Shown one piece after another: positions 51,799-62,209 of a DNA stretch of 64,000 nucleotides. The translations under genes were made by a program, and so were the position numbers. Below the pieces are notes generated by a model. It had not been told where the DNA came from, ran no database searches, and was given only the letters and a program-made list of their open reading frames with translations. The DNA comes from Bacteroidales bacterium (GTDB taxonomy: Bacteria; Bacteroidota; Bacteroidia; Bacteroidales; UBA932): NCBI GenBank assembly GCA_017560825.1, contig JAFZED010000056.1, positions 1-64,000 on the forward strand, in the 5' to 3' direction. How positions within the stretch are numbered: the stretch's first letter is position 1; each line of letters starts with the position of its first letter.

Positions 51799-53246
51799 CG
51801 GTTTTCTGTCTCTGTGTCCGGCAGTGGGACTGTGAATATTGCATCGCTCGGCTGAGGGTTTCTGCTGTCAACCGCCGAGAATAGTACTGGTGTGAACATT
51901 CTCTTGTACATATAGAAGAGCTGGCCTTCACCATAAAGTTCCCTTATGTACTCGTACTGGAGGATCTGGCGGTCAAGCTGCTGAAGGTTACCCACTCCCC
52001 TCCTTTCGCGGAGTCTGTTCACATATGCAAGGCCGGCTCCTATATCTTCCGAACGGCTTTCAGCCGCGATAAGATACATCTCGCCGAGTCTGAGCATAGG
52101 GATCATCGTGTTGCGGATGTTTCCTGTGTCGACCATATCCGAGTACTTGTAGAAGTACCTGTTGGCTCCTGTCGCCACCCAGTTCACTCGGTAGCGGTAG
52201 TCGTCCTGGTTTCCTCCGGTGAGAGATCCTCCTCCGAATACCTTGCTGCTCATCAGGTCGTTATCCATCCTGAAGACATAGTTCGGAATACGGCTCGGGT
52301 CGAAGTAGTTCTTGAAGAGCTTGTTCCTCTGGGTGTGCGACAGGGCGAAGATCACCTCTGACGAGAAGATTCTGTCCGGATCTTCAGGAGAGCCTGTGAC
52401 AAGGCTTCTGTCCACAAACGGGAAGATGGTTTCTGCTGCCTTGATCACCTCAGTGGAGTAGGCATACGCCTCCTTGTTGTCTCCGAAATAGAGGCTGGAG
52501 CGTGCCAGGAGGGCTGTAACAGCATAATAGTTCAGCCTCAGGTTCCTGTAGTACATAAAGGTAGAAGAACCGTCAGACGGAGCATCGAGTCTGGTTCCCT
52601 CTGTGCGCACAGGATCGTTAGCAAGGAGTATTCGTGCCTCAAGGAGGTCATTTGTAATCTCCTGCGCCGCCTCACGGGCCGTCATCTGTGCGTTAGGCAC
52701 TACAGTATATTCCTTATAATAAGGTATGGCCAGAAGGTCAGCGTTGCGCGAAAACACCGGACCGAACAGGCGAAGCATATCGAAATGAAGCATCGCACGC
52801 AGAGCCAGGGCCTCACCCTTGATGATTTTGTAGTTGTCTCCAGTAAAGGTCACTCTTGTGGTCTCGAGGTTCTCAAGAAGGAGGTTGCAGTTCAGGATGA
52901 GGGAATAGGCCTTGTTCCAGGTCTCGTTGAACCTTGAGCGCCAGTACTCTGTTCCATACTGGTAAGTGGCAAGGTCGCTGTAGTTGCCCCAGACAGCATT
53001 GTCTGTTCCTATCACATAGGCACCTCCCATAATCTCGATCATCTCCACAGAAAGCGCTCCGCCGTAAAGCATATCGCTGTTCAGCTCTATGTATATACCG
53101 TTGAGGAGCTTGATGAATCCTTCCTCATCGGAAAGGAGCTCGTCCTGCGACATCTTGTCGTATGGCTTCACATCCAGCCACGCATCGCAGGAAGTCAGAA
53201 GCAGCACTGACGCCGCTATATATGTAAATATCCTTCTCATACGCAT
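51795..53246 (-). CDS. SusD/RagB-family nutrient-binding lipoprotein
   Basis: The 483-residue protein has a lipobox (LLLTSC, Cys20) followed by DAWLDVKPYDKMSQDELLSDEEGFIKLLNGIY, a RagB-type opening. Other SusD features are GEALALRAMLHFDMLRLFGP and the C-terminal LGEMYLIAAESRSEDIGAGLAYVNRLRERRGV with ELYGEGQLFYMYKRM. It is shorter than the SusD at 27355, and its neighbours are a peptidase and thiol proteins, not glycosidases. It starts on the last base of the SusC gene. Peptides or a protein-derived nutrient are therefore the likelier cargo. Confidence 0.95.
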   Translation of the reverse strand: MRMRRIFTYIAASVLLLTSCDAWLDVKPYDKMSQDELLSDEEGFIKLLNGIYIELNSDMLYGGALSVEMIEIMGGAYVIGTDNAVWGNYSDLATYQYGTEYWRSRFNETWNKAYSLILNCNLLLENLETTRVTFTGDNYKIIKGEALALRAMLHFDMLRLFGPVFSRNADLLAIPYYKEYTVVPNAQMTAREAAQEITNDLLEARILLANDPVRTEGTRLDAPSDGSSTFMYYRNLRLNYYAVTALLARSSLYFGDNKEAYAYSTEVIKAAETIFPFVDRSLVTGSPEDPDRIFSSEVIFALSHTQRNKLFKNYFDPSRIPNYVFRMDNDLMSSKVFGGGSLTGGNQDDYRYRVNWVATGANRYFYKYSDMVDTGNIRNTMIPMLRLGEMYLIAAESRSEDIGAGLAYVNRLRERRGVGNLQQLDRQILQYEYIRELYGEGQLFYMYKRMFTPVLFSAVDSRNPQPSDAIFTVPLPDTETENR

Positions 53247-56200
53247 CAGAATGTTATGCCCATTGACATTGTTATACTTCTTGCAAACGGGTAGTCGATA
53301 CCTCTTTCCACCCTCACTGTAGAGACTCTGAACACATCAGCCATAGTGAGCTGGAGGTTCATTGCACCGACTCCCATACGTCGGGCCACCTTGTCTGGGA
53401 ACTCGTAACCGAGATTGAATGATTCTCCCACCACAGAGTTGTCGTCCATAACGAAACGTGAAGATTTTTCAGTCTTCTGGACCATTGAGATACCCTTGAA
53501 GTAGGCCTCACGGTTGTTCTCTGACCATCTGTCGTAGAGGGCTCTCTTGTCCTGGTTGTTATAGACATCCTGAGTGCCGATGTTCTCCACCTTCTGGAAG
53601 AGTGATGAGTTGAACACCTGACCGCCCCATCTGTATCTGAAATAGCAGCCCACTGAAAGGCCCTTGTAGTAGAGCATAGTTCCGAAAAGTCCTTCGATCT
53701 TCGGCTGGGTGTCTCCCACGACGACCTCATCATTTACGTCATAGGTAAACGAATATGTGCCGTCCTTCTTGATGAAGAGTTCCTTTCCGGTCGCAGGGTC
53801 GATTCCGGCCGAACGGACAGCCCAGATGGCTGTCGGGCTTCCGCCGTCATAGTACCTCGTAGTGCCGGCAAGGGAAGTCTTTCCGCTCTCGTTCAATGCG
53901 CTGAAGGAGTCACCTATGTTGGCATATACAGACCTTGAGCTTGTGGCATTGAAGCTGATGTTCCAGTTTATGCCTTCGGCCGGTCTGTAGATAGGAGAGA
54001 TCCTGAAGGTCGTCTCCCAGCCCTGGGTCTTCTGGCTGCCGGCATTCATAGCCACGCTTGTGACTCCCATCGATCCCGGAGTGGTGATGACCGCAAGAAG
54101 CGGGTCAGTGTGCTTCCAGTAATAGTCCAGGGTGACATTTACCCTTTCTTCCCAGAAGGTAAGGTCTGTTCCTATGTCGTAGTTGACAGTCTCCTGCCAG
54201 GCAAGTTGTGTGTTTCCAAGGGCGTTGAGAATGACTCCTGTTCCGAAGACATTGGTCATCCAGCCGTTGAACTTGTAGGTCGAGAAGGCCTGGTAGGCAG
54301 AAAAGTTCTGGTTGCCCGGATTACCTACAGATCCGCGGATCTTCAGAAGCGAGAAGAAGTCCGAGTTCTGCATAAAAGGTTCCTTGTGGACATTCCAGCC
54401 GGTACCCACTGACCAGGTGTTTCTGAAACGGTTGCCTGTTCCGAACATCGACGCTCCGTCAAGACGGTAGTTGAAGTCCATAAGGTAGCGGTCGTCGTAG
54501 ACATAGCCGCCGTTGACATAGAAGCTGGCCGCACGCTTGAGGCTCTGGCTGTAGTCAGGAGAACCGCCTGAAGGATAGCCGTTTGCAAATGACGGAGCAT
54601 CGAAACGGTCATCTGTGAAGCCATTTGCCGAATAGCCGTACACCTGCCTCTTGAGGCTGCTGAAATTGAAGCCTCCCACGGCATTCACCATATGCTTCTC
54701 TGCTATGAGCTTACCGAAGGTGGCTGCGACGTCACCCTCGTACGAGAGCTCGTCGATCTGAGTGTGCGAGTAAAGTCCCTTCTCTGTCTCGCCGACGTCA
54801 TCAAACTGAGTGTGAAGAGGCGACAGACGGGTCTGTTCGCTGTCATCCTGCTTGGTGAGTCCGAACTTTGCACGGAGTCTGAACTCCTTTGAAAGGAACC
54901 ACTCGAAGATGAAATTATTGGTAAAGCCGAAGCCGGATGCCTTGTCCCAGTTGTTCAGGTGAGCATTCCACAGAGGGTTTGCCACAGGGTAATCGTCAAT
55001 GCCTTCCTCAGGATAGTAGAGGTACCTGTCTATGCCTCCGTCTGCATTGTACTTGCGGTAGTAAGGATTGGCATAGGCGTACTCAGCAAAAGACACCACC
55101 GGATTTGAAACGTCAAGCCAGTTTATCGAGAGTTTGTTGCTGAACTGGAACTTTCCAGAACGGTAGATGAGGTCCACATTACCCTCAAGAGTCTGTCTGT
55201 CAGAGTCTTTCATAACACCGGCAACATCTCCGTAGCTCAGGCCGATACCATACCTGATCTTGTCCTCACCGCCCTCGGCATAGATGTTATGCTTGTGTGT
55301 GAAGCCTGTGCGGACCGGTTCGCTGAGCCAGTAGGTATCCACTCCCCTTTCGATTTCCTTGAGTCTCTCGTTGTAGAGGTTGTCAAGCCTGATCTGAGAG
55401 AAAGGATTACCTGTGTGGTCCTTGTACACACCTGCAAGGGACTCGAACTCGAGCTTTTCACTAGAGTTCATAAGATTGTAGTCCGAAAGGTCGGCTAGTG
55501 AAAGTCCGAAGTCCCCCTTATAGGAAAGCTGGAGTCTTCCTCGTGCAGGTGCCTTGGTCTCGATGACCACGACTCCGTTTGAAGCCTTTGATCCGTAGAT
55601 GGCCGTCGAAGCGGCATCCTTGAGGATGGTCACAGAAGCCACACGGTTCATATTGAGGTTCATTATGGTCTCCAGAGTGGTCTCGAAGCCGTCCAGGATA
55701 AAGAGAGGCTGGTTCGGGTCTGTTCCATACTCCTCTTTAAGTCCTGCCACACTGGTCTTGCCTCGGATCTCGATGTCAGGCATCATATTCGGATTTGAAC
55801 CGAACTGGGTACTCTCCATCATCTTGAACGACGGGTCAAGGGTCTTGAGGCTCTGAAGGACATTTGTGGAGCCGACTGCCTTCAGCTCATCTGTCTTGAA
55901 TGTAGCGGAAGCTCCTGTGAAGCTCTCCTTCTTCCTCTCATACACACCTGTCACGACCACATCTGCAAGCTGCTCTGCATTCATACTCATCACGATCCTG
56001 GAGAATGCGGATGCATTTTTTGTGGTATAGAGCCTTACCTCCTCATCATAACCCATATACGAGAATGTCACCTCGCATCTTCGCTGAGGTATCTTGAGTT
56101 CATAGGCTCCGTCCACATCAGTCATTGTTCCAGTCTTGGAGTCATCCACATAGACGGCCACACCGATGAGCGGGTAGCCGTCTGCGGCATCCACGACCTT

Positions 56201-56284
56201 TCCCTTGAGCACCACGGTCGCTTCCTGAGCGTGCAGTGTCAAGGGAAGAAGAAGGAACAATATGTTCAATAAACGTTTCGTCAT
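53246..56284 (-). CDS. SusC/RagA-family TonB-dependent outer-membrane transporter
   Basis: The 1012-residue protein has a signal peptide (LLLPLTLHAQ), a carboxypeptidase-regulatory-like domain with the pattern GKVVDAADGYPLIGVAVYV, a TonB-box-like ADVVVTGVYERKKE, a plug domain (PLFILDGFETT, TILKDAASTAIYGSKASNG) and a barrel ending TMSMGITF. It is the fifth gene of the operon; four genes (two Omp28-like, two BACON proteins) precede it, which is unusual because SusC normally comes first. The likeness of the plug to RagA-type importers and the peptidase in the operon point to peptide import; this is inference. Confidence 0.96.
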   Translation of the reverse strand: MTKRLLNILFLLLPLTLHAQEATVVLKGKVVDAADGYPLIGVAVYVDDSKTGTMTDVDGAYELKIPQRRCEVTFSYMGYDEEVRLYTTKNASAFSRIVMSMNAEQLADVVVTGVYERKKESFTGASATFKTDELKAVGSTNVLQSLKTLDPSFKMMESTQFGSNPNMMPDIEIRGKTSVAGLKEEYGTDPNQPLFILDGFETTLETIMNLNMNRVASVTILKDAASTAIYGSKASNGVVVIETKAPARGRLQLSYKGDFGLSLADLSDYNLMNSSEKLEFESLAGVYKDHTGNPFSQIRLDNLYNERLKEIERGVDTYWLSEPVRTGFTHKHNIYAEGGEDKIRYGIGLSYGDVAGVMKDSDRQTLEGNVDLIYRSGKFQFSNKLSINWLDVSNPVVSFAEYAYANPYYRKYNADGGIDRYLYYPEEGIDDYPVANPLWNAHLNNWDKASGFGFTNNFIFEWFLSKEFRLRAKFGLTKQDDSEQTRLSPLHTQFDDVGETEKGLYSHTQIDELSYEGDVAATFGKLIAEKHMVNAVGGFNFSSLKRQVYGYSANGFTDDRFDAPSFANGYPSGGSPDYSQSLKRAASFYVNGGYVYDDRYLMDFNYRLDGASMFGTGNRFRNTWSVGTGWNVHKEPFMQNSDFFSLLKIRGSVGNPGNQNFSAYQAFSTYKFNGWMTNVFGTGVILNALGNTQLAWQETVNYDIGTDLTFWEERVNVTLDYYWKHTDPLLAVITTPGSMGVTSVAMNAGSQKTQGWETTFRISPIYRPAEGINWNISFNATSSRSVYANIGDSFSALNESGKTSLAGTTRYYDGGSPTAIWAVRSAGIDPATGKELFIKKDGTYSFTYDVNDEVVVGDTQPKIEGLFGTMLYYKGLSVGCYFRYRWGGQVFNSSLFQKVENIGTQDVYNNQDKRALYDRWSENNREAYFKGISMVQKTEKSSRFVMDDNSVVGESFNLGYEFPDKVARRMGVGAMNLQLTMADVFRVSTVRVERGIDYPFARSITMSMGITF

Positions 56285-56287
56285 ATG

Positions 56288-58642
56288 TTAGAAGCGTCTT
56301 ATCCTGTTTTCTCTTTTGATTTTTTCGAGGTTATCGAGGCTGAAACGGCCGTCTCCGGCTTCTTTCTGCTTCTCGACCTTTATCTCCTGCTGCTGAGGGG
56401 CAAGCGGAATGTCCACTCCTTCCTCAAATCCTGCAGACTTGGTGAAGAGTTCGTTGATGTCAGCTGCGTTGTACTTCTTGAACTGACACTTCTGACGGAA
56501 CACCCTGCTGTACCTGCCCTCGTTGTCGATGGCCATAGCGGCCAGGAGGACTGTCTTGTTCCAAGGAGCTCGGAAGTTCACTGTCTCCGCATAGTAGACT
56601 CCATAGTACACAAGTGTCTCATAGAGAGCCGCATCCGGATAGACCTCAGGGTCCTCGAGACCGGTCACATAGTCTATCATAGTGTAGTAGTAAGACTTGT
56701 ACTCTCCGTCGATCTGGATGGTCACAGGAACCATTGCATAGCCTCTGTACTGTGCACCTGCATCGGCATTGAGTTCGTACAGGTCATCTCCGTTGTAGAA
56801 CTTGTCATAACCGGCAGTAATGGTGATGTCCGCATAATTCTCCTCACCTGTCTTGAACGGCTCACTGAAGATCACGTCAGCAAGGAAGGCACCGCTCTCC
56901 TTATCCATAACTACTGCAGCCACCACATACTCTGTTTCAGGAGCCAGGAACGAAATCGTTCCTACAGACTTTCCCTGAGAGAGCTCGTAGTAAGAGAACT
57001 CATACATATCTCCATAGTACGACTTGTTGATCAGGTCTGTGACATCTGTCTTCACCTCATCGGCTGTCGTTCCGACAGGATAGACATACCAATAATAATA
57101 GTGGGCCGCATCAGTCGGAGTCACAGCGATGGTGAGAGAGTTGGATCCGGCTTCCTGAAGCTGGAAATCAAAGCGGCAGTCCTCTGCAGGACCGGCTGGA
57201 GATGTCCTCACTGTGAATTTCTGCATTGCAGTAGTCTGCTTGCCCGCCTTGTAACCGAAGACCACCATTGTGTACTCTGTGTCAGGTTCAAGTCCTGTCA
57301 TACGGCCCGAGAGGCTGCCCTCATAGACAAAGCTGAGGATACCCCAGGTACCATAGTCTTCCATAAGGTGGGCATATATTTCCTCTTCGTTCATTCCCTC
57401 CATAAACTTGGATGGCTCTGCAATCATCACATAAGGGTCATTGTTGGTAGTCTGCACATCCACGAAGAACGAAGACTGATCCACATCGTCACCTACTGTG
57501 ACTGTAATCACATTGTCTGAAGGAGCGACATCAGATGTCGTATGCCATACGTAGGCAGGTTCGCCGGTAAGATGGCAGTCTTCGTCCCACTTGCAGGCGA
57601 AGACGATGTACTCTGTCAGCGCGAGACATTCAAACTGGCTGTTGACCTGGTTGATGTCGCTGTACCACTCGTAGTACTCTGCGCGTGTGGTTATATCCTG
57701 ATACTCAAGAAGATCCTGGATATCCCATTCGATATATGCCTGGAAGACTGCCATAGGATCGTCGCCGTGTACGGCTGCATATTCCTCATATGTCGGTCTG
57801 TCCATAAGGTTCCAATAGTAGTTGACTCCATCGTGGGACGGAGTGACTGTGATGTCCATAATGTTGTCGGTCTCAGTCACATCCACAGTAAGTGAGATAG
57901 GACCCTCATACGGAGGCTGGGTTCTCGCAGCTGCCGAATAGACCTCTGTCGTACGCTCGCCCTCTGGAGTGATTCCGTAGACATACACGACATAGTCCGA
58001 ATCCGGATCCAACCCCTTATACTGGAGGTTCTCGTAAGAGCCCTTGTTGAGAATGGTCTTAAGGTACTCAGGCACTGAAATGTTCTGATTCTGAGCCTCA
58101 AGAGAGTAGTAAGACAAGTCTTCCTGGAAGATCTGCTCGTCAGAAGTCATAGAGTCAAACCACTCCTTGCCGACAACCTGACCTACCCAGGTGAGGTCGT
58201 CTGACGATGTAATCACGCTGAAAGAGACCGAAGTAGACTCTGTTCCGTTTACAGTAAGGACTATCGGAGCGTTCCAAGCCGCCTGAGAGACTTCTACAAG
58301 TACATCTTCCAGTCCGGGATAAGTGACGGTAAGGGTAGCCTTACGCTCGGCTCCCGACTCGTTCTTAGTTGCCGACACCTCTATCAGCTTTGCTTTCAAT
58401 GTGCTGACTGTCAGCCAATCAGCATCATAGGACACATAGATTTCCTCCGGATCTGCGACATTCTGCACCTGGTAGACGATCTTCTGCATCGAACCTTCTG
58501 CCGAAAGCTGCACCGAAGTGCTTGAAAGCTGGATTGACGGCTCCCATTTTCCGGCTTCTTCCACACAAGCTGCAGCAAGGAACACCGAAGCTGCAGCAAG
58601 AATATATGATAATATCTTTTTCACTCTCTTACTTATAATCAT
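56288..58642 (-). CDS. BACON-domain lipoprotein with FN3-like repeats, copy 2
   Basis: The 784-residue protein has a lipobox (LAAAC, Cys26) and a BACON domain (about 33-125: VQNVADPEEIYVSYDADWLTV, ERKATLTVTYPGLEDVLVEVSQA). Three or four FN3-like domains follow, with the repeated phrases WVGQVVGKEWFDSM, GLDPDSDYVVYVYG, VAPSDNVITVTV, AHYYYWYVYPVGTTADEVK. The end is basic (LEKIKRENRIRRF). It is colinear with the 816-residue protein at 59746, showing duplication. Its start overlaps the upstream Omp28-like gene by 14 bases. It probably binds ligand at the surface beside SusCD. Confidence 0.83.
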   Translation of the reverse strand: MIISKRVKKILSYILAAASVFLAAACVEEAGKWEPSIQLSSTSVQLSAEGSMQKIVYQVQNVADPEEIYVSYDADWLTVSTLKAKLIEVSATKNESGAERKATLTVTYPGLEDVLVEVSQAAWNAPIVLTVNGTESTSVSFSVITSSDDLTWVGQVVGKEWFDSMTSDEQIFQEDLSYYSLEAQNQNISVPEYLKTILNKGSYENLQYKGLDPDSDYVVYVYGITPEGERTTEVYSAAARTQPPYEGPISLTVDVTETDNIMDITVTPSHDGVNYYWNLMDRPTYEEYAAVHGDDPMAVFQAYIEWDIQDLLEYQDITTRAEYYEWYSDINQVNSQFECLALTEYIVFACKWDEDCHLTGEPAYVWHTTSDVAPSDNVITVTVGDDVDQSSFFVDVQTTNNDPYVMIAEPSKFMEGMNEEEIYAHLMEDYGTWGILSFVYEGSLSGRMTGLEPDTEYTMVVFGYKAGKQTTAMQKFTVRTSPAGPAEDCRFDFQLQEAGSNSLTIAVTPTDAAHYYYWYVYPVGTTADEVKTDVTDLINKSYYGDMYEFSYYELSQGKSVGTISFLAPETEYVVAAVVMDKESGAFLADVIFSEPFKTGEENYADITITAGYDKFYNGDDLYELNADAGAQYRGYAMVPVTIQIDGEYKSYYYTMIDYVTGLEDPEVYPDAALYETLVYYGVYYAETVNFRAPWNKTVLLAAMAIDNEGRYSRVFRQKCQFKKYNAADINELFTKSAGFEEGVDIPLAPQQQEIKVEKQKEAGDGRFSLDNLEKIKRENRIRRF

Positions 58643-59738
58643 ATGTTACAGTCTCACCGATCTGGCAGAGGGCGCAGTTGGCGACATCATAGTTGCCGTT
58701 CTCATCCGCAGCAGTCACCATCACAAGGACCTTGCAGTTCTCGGCCACCCATTCTTCTTCAAGAGGAAGCACAAGCACCTTTGAAGCCTTGTCACCCTTG
58801 GCCAATGAGCCAAGCTTCTCACCTGCAAACGAAAGCTGAGAAATCTGACCTGCAGCGTATCTGAGAGCATTGTGATGAGTGTTGTGCCAAGACTCGTACA
58901 TTCCGGCCTGAAGGGCATAGATTTCATCCTCAAGGAGCCAGGCTGCGACTCGGTAATTATTTGCCTGGGCTGCCTTGACCTCCACATTCACAAGGACGTC
59001 TTTTCCGGACAACTCTGCTGCCGCAGCTATACCGGCATCGGCTTTATCCTTCTTAAGAAGGTCTATCTGGGCCTTGATCTCAGTAAGGTCTGTTCCGACA
59101 GAGTTTGTTGTCAGATTGAATGTCAGCATAGGATAAAGACCGGATATATTATAGGCCATCGAAAGGTCGCGTGCCGCTTCTGAATAAGCCGGGTCGGCTT
59201 CGCCTCCGTTGTAAGAATGTGAAGCAACGTGATGATACAGACCATTATATGCCTCATCCTCCGAGAGCTTCTTCAGACTCTCCATCATTCTTGGACAGTT
59301 TGAGCAAGTCGCTCCCGTATGCTGGACAAGCAGCATCCTGTGTCTGAATGAAAGGCTTCCCTCCTGCAGATCGGCAGGAAGTTCAGGGACATCATTTATG
59401 GCAGTAACCTTCACATCTTCCGACACCGCAAGGCCATATACGGCATAAAATATATACTCACCTTCAGTCTCAGTAGTAAAGACGTTGGAAGCCAGAGGAG
59501 TCCTTTCGTATGTTACATATATTTCCGCATACTCTGTGACATCCTGTCTGGTGCCATTCTCACCTGTGAGTTCCACCTTGAATGTCACGGCGTCAGTGCC
59601 GTCGCTGCGGATCTGGTCTGTGTCCGCAACCAGAGTAATCTCCCCCGTAATGATTTCCACCGGGAGTTCTTCCGAAGGATTGCCGCAGCAGCACAAGGCT
59701 ACCAGCGGCAATATAAAGCTTAAGAAGCTTTTGATCAT
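58629..59738 (-). CDS. Omp28-like lipoprotein with CxxC motifs, copy 2
   Basis: The 369-residue protein has a lipobox (LVALCC, Cys16 to Cys18), an Ig-like domain (about 30-118) and an Omp28-type thioredoxin-like region: LLVQHTGATCSNCPRMMESLKKL with Cys145 and Cys148, HVASHSYN, then GLYPMLTFNLTT. A second Cys pair, ANCALCQ (Cys355, Cys358), stands near the end. The paralogue at 62210-63367 has both pairs in the same places. Omp28-related proteins are outer-membrane-associated and poorly understood; two CxxC pairs suggest disulfide exchange or metal binding. It lies seven bases after the first BACON gene. Confidence 0.83.
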   Translation of the reverse strand: MIKSFLSFILPLVALCCCGNPSEELPVEIITGEITLVADTDQIRSDGTDAVTFKVELTGENGTRQDVTEYAEIYVTYERTPLASNVFTTETEGEYIFYAVYGLAVSEDVKVTAINDVPELPADLQEGSLSFRHRMLLVQHTGATCSNCPRMMESLKKLSEDEAYNGLYHHVASHSYNGGEADPAYSEAARDLSMAYNISGLYPMLTFNLTTNSVGTDLTEIKAQIDLLKKDKADAGIAAAAELSGKDVLVNVEVKAAQANNYRVAAWLLEDEIYALQAGMYESWHNTHHNALRYAAGQISQLSFAGEKLGSLAKGDKASKVLVLPLEEEWVAENCKVLVMVTAADENGNYDVANCALCQIGETVTYDYK

Positions 59739-59745
59739 ATTAATG

Positions 59746-62196
59746 TTATCTTGCTATGAATTTCGCCTTACGTGCTGCAGCTGCCTTGAGGTCCTCCTGG
59801 AGCTTTTCGCGACGAAGGGCATTGACCTTCTCCATTGCCTGTTCGTGCTTATCCTGGACCTGTGGCTGGCTGAGGCGGTTCTCAGGAAGCTTCTTCGAAG
59901 CGACCTTGAGCTCTGCAGACGCCGGTGCAGACTTCACTTCCACTGACTTGCCAGGCTTCTTCTGCGAGTCGATGAACTCCTTCACTGGAGAAGCACCGTC
60001 CTGAGTGAAGAAGAGGACATCTCGATAGAGTTTTGTGACATTGCCGTCGTAGTCGTATGCCATTGCCACCAATGTCATAGGTGTGTCATACTTAACCACG
60101 AATATGCTTGAGTTATAAGTACATCCGTACTCAAGTCCTGCATAGAAGAGCTCATCCGGATAAGTCTCCTCGTCCATAAGGTCGTTCTGGTAGATGTCGA
60201 AGTAGAATGCACTGCACTTTCCGTCTACTGTCAACTTGATAGGCATCAACGCATTTCCTTCTGAAATAAGTGGCGCATACTGCTCCTGTCCTGCCTTCAC
60301 AAGCTCTCCAAGGTCATAGTAAGGGCCATACTCAAAGTTGAATGTGATGTCTGCATAGACTTTCTCAAGGGTTGTGAACGGCTCACTGAATGAAACATCA
60401 GAAAGGAATTCGCCTGTGTCATAGTCCATAACTACCGCACCCACCTTGTACTCTGTTGCAGGATATAGATCCCAGGCATTAGCGCTGTCGTCGCCAAGTG
60501 AGAGCTCCCAAGACGAGAATGTAGCGACATCTCCTTCATAGTAATACTCGATTGTAAGATTGATGTAATCCTTCACATCCTGAGCAGTGTAGTTAGAAGG
60601 ATATACGAGCCAATGGTAGAACTGTCCCTTGTCCGAAGGAGTCACCTCGATGAAGGCAAAGTCCACGTCAGGGTCGCACTTGAACTCGAATGTACAGTCT
60701 GCCGGATTACCTGCCGGAAGAGTCACGAAGTCCGCCTTGTCAAGTTCGGATGTCGTCATCACACCAGCCTTGTAGCCGAATGCGAGGATGGTGTACTCTG
60801 TGTCCGGACGCATACGCGAAAAGTTCTTCGAGATGTTTCCTGTAAATGTGTACTCACTTACGATGTAGTCGTACTTTGTTGTGACATAGACGACAGCCTC
60901 CTCATCGGACATACCTTCGATTTCGCTCTTTCTCACCGGCATCACCACATACGGATCATCTGTAGTCACGGTTACCACAGCATCTGCTGACGACTGGGTT
61001 ATATTCTCAACTGCAAGAGTGAGCTGGTTGTCAGACTGGCTTACAGGCTGGCTTGTGTGCTCGTATGTCGAGACAGGACCTGTGAGCCTGCACTGCTCAT
61101 CCCACTTCACAGCATAGATCACGTATTTTGTGTCAGCCTTGAGCTCGAAATAGCCCCAGTCCATCACATCAGACTCGTTATAGATCAGGTAGTAATCCTC
61201 TGGTCCTGAAATCATTCCAAGGTCAAGAAGTTCGTTTACAGCCGAGTCTATCTCCTCTGCCTGGATGGCATCGCGCAGGCTGCCGCCGTGCTTGACCTTC
61301 CACTGCTCGAGAGTGTCCCAAGCCTCGATTCCGTAGTAGTACGGAACACCTGTGTGTGAAGGAGTGATGGTGTAATCAAGGATATAATCATTCTCCTCAG
61401 CTGTGAATGTGAAGGTGATGTCACCTTCATACGGATCGTCAGTTGTGAACGGCGCAGAGACGATATCAGTAGTTCTGCGGCCCTCGGTTGTCACTCCATA
61501 GGCATAAAGCACATAGTTCACAGACGGCTGGAGACCGTCGAATGTGACATTCTCCATAGAACCTGCAGCTGTCATCATCTCAAGGAACTCCGCACGGGTC
61601 ATATCCTGGATATCAGCAAGGTAGTCGAAGTACTCGAGGTCATTCTGGAAAAGTTCGTCATCAGTCTCGAAGTACTCAAAGCTCTCCTTGTAGGTCACCA
61701 TCGGGATCCAGGTAAGCTCAGGATCAGAAGTCACGATCGAGAAAGTGACGCTTGTGGCTGTAACACCTGAAACTGAGACTTTCAGAGGACTCACAAAGAA
61801 CTCCTGAGACACTTCGACGGTCACATCCTCGGCTCCTTCATAGCTGAGGACTACCTGGGTTTCGCGTACTTCACCTGTCTCATTGACTCCCGCAGAGAAA
61901 GTGAGCACTCTGGCTTTGTTTGTACCGACAGTAAGCCACTCTGCCTCATTTGTGACAGAAAGTTTCTGACCCTCGACAGGATTGTCGATCATATATGCCA
62001 CTTCTACTGCTGTTCCATCTGACAAGAGAACGACCTCTGTTTTGGCCAGCTGGATCTGCGGTGCCTCAGGCTTCTCCTGTTCCTGCTTCGGATCTTCCTT
62101 TTCCGGATCTTCCTGCTTAGGTTCCTCTACCTGGTTGCAAGCCGCCAAAGTCCACAGGGCAGCTGCTGCAGCAAGAATAAAACGTGATGCTTTCAT
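59746..62196 (-). CDS. BACON-domain lipoprotein with FN3-like repeats, copy 1
   Basis: The 816-residue protein has a lipobox (TLAAC, Cys20) and a Glu/Pro/Lys/Gln-rich linker (25-48). The BACON domain covers about 50-135 (AYMIDNPVEGQKLSVTNEAEWLTV, VVLSYEGAEDVTVEVSQEF). FN3-like domains parallel those of the 784-residue paralogue: WIPMVTYKESFEYF, GLQPSVNYVLYAYGVTTEG, KADTKYVIYAVKWDEQCRLTG, GQFYHWLVYPSNYTAQDVK. The C-terminus ends in a basic helix of about 35 residues (HEQAMEKVNALRREKLQ onward) that the paralogue has only in shorter form. It is 13 bases after the first Omp28-like gene. Surface ligand binding is inferred. Confidence 0.83.
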   Translation of the reverse strand: MKASRFILAAAAALWTLAACNQVEEPKQEDPEKEDPKQEQEKPEAPQIQLAKTEVVLLSDGTAVEVAYMIDNPVEGQKLSVTNEAEWLTVGTNKARVLTFSAGVNETGEVRETQVVLSYEGAEDVTVEVSQEFFVSPLKVSVSGVTATSVTFSIVTSDPELTWIPMVTYKESFEYFETDDELFQNDLEYFDYLADIQDMTRAEFLEMMTAAGSMENVTFDGLQPSVNYVLYAYGVTTEGRRTTDIVSAPFTTDDPYEGDITFTFTAEENDYILDYTITPSHTGVPYYYGIEAWDTLEQWKVKHGGSLRDAIQAEEIDSAVNELLDLGMISGPEDYYLIYNESDVMDWGYFELKADTKYVIYAVKWDEQCRLTGPVSTYEHTSQPVSQSDNQLTLAVENITQSSADAVVTVTTDDPYVVMPVRKSEIEGMSDEEAVVYVTTKYDYIVSEYTFTGNISKNFSRMRPDTEYTILAFGYKAGVMTTSELDKADFVTLPAGNPADCTFEFKCDPDVDFAFIEVTPSDKGQFYHWLVYPSNYTAQDVKDYINLTIEYYYEGDVATFSSWELSLGDDSANAWDLYPATEYKVGAVVMDYDTGEFLSDVSFSEPFTTLEKVYADITFNFEYGPYYDLGELVKAGQEQYAPLISEGNALMPIKLTVDGKCSAFYFDIYQNDLMDEETYPDELFYAGLEYGCTYNSSIFVVKYDTPMTLVAMAYDYDGNVTKLYRDVLFFTQDGASPVKEFIDSQKKPGKSVEVKSAPASAELKVASKKLPENRLSQPQVQDKHEQAMEKVNALRREKLQEDLKAAAARKAKFIAR

Positions 62197-62209
62197 AGTA
62201 TGTTATATT

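Noticed and set aside
53246..56284. Calling the second SusCD pair a glycan importer
   Set aside because: No glycosidase or lyase is in its operon; peptidase and thiol proteins are, so the carbohydrate reading is not supported.
56285..57520. 411-codon plus-strand open frame
   Set aside because: Antisense to the BACON lipoprotein gene, whose signal peptide and domains are clear; the frame has shadow-type composition.
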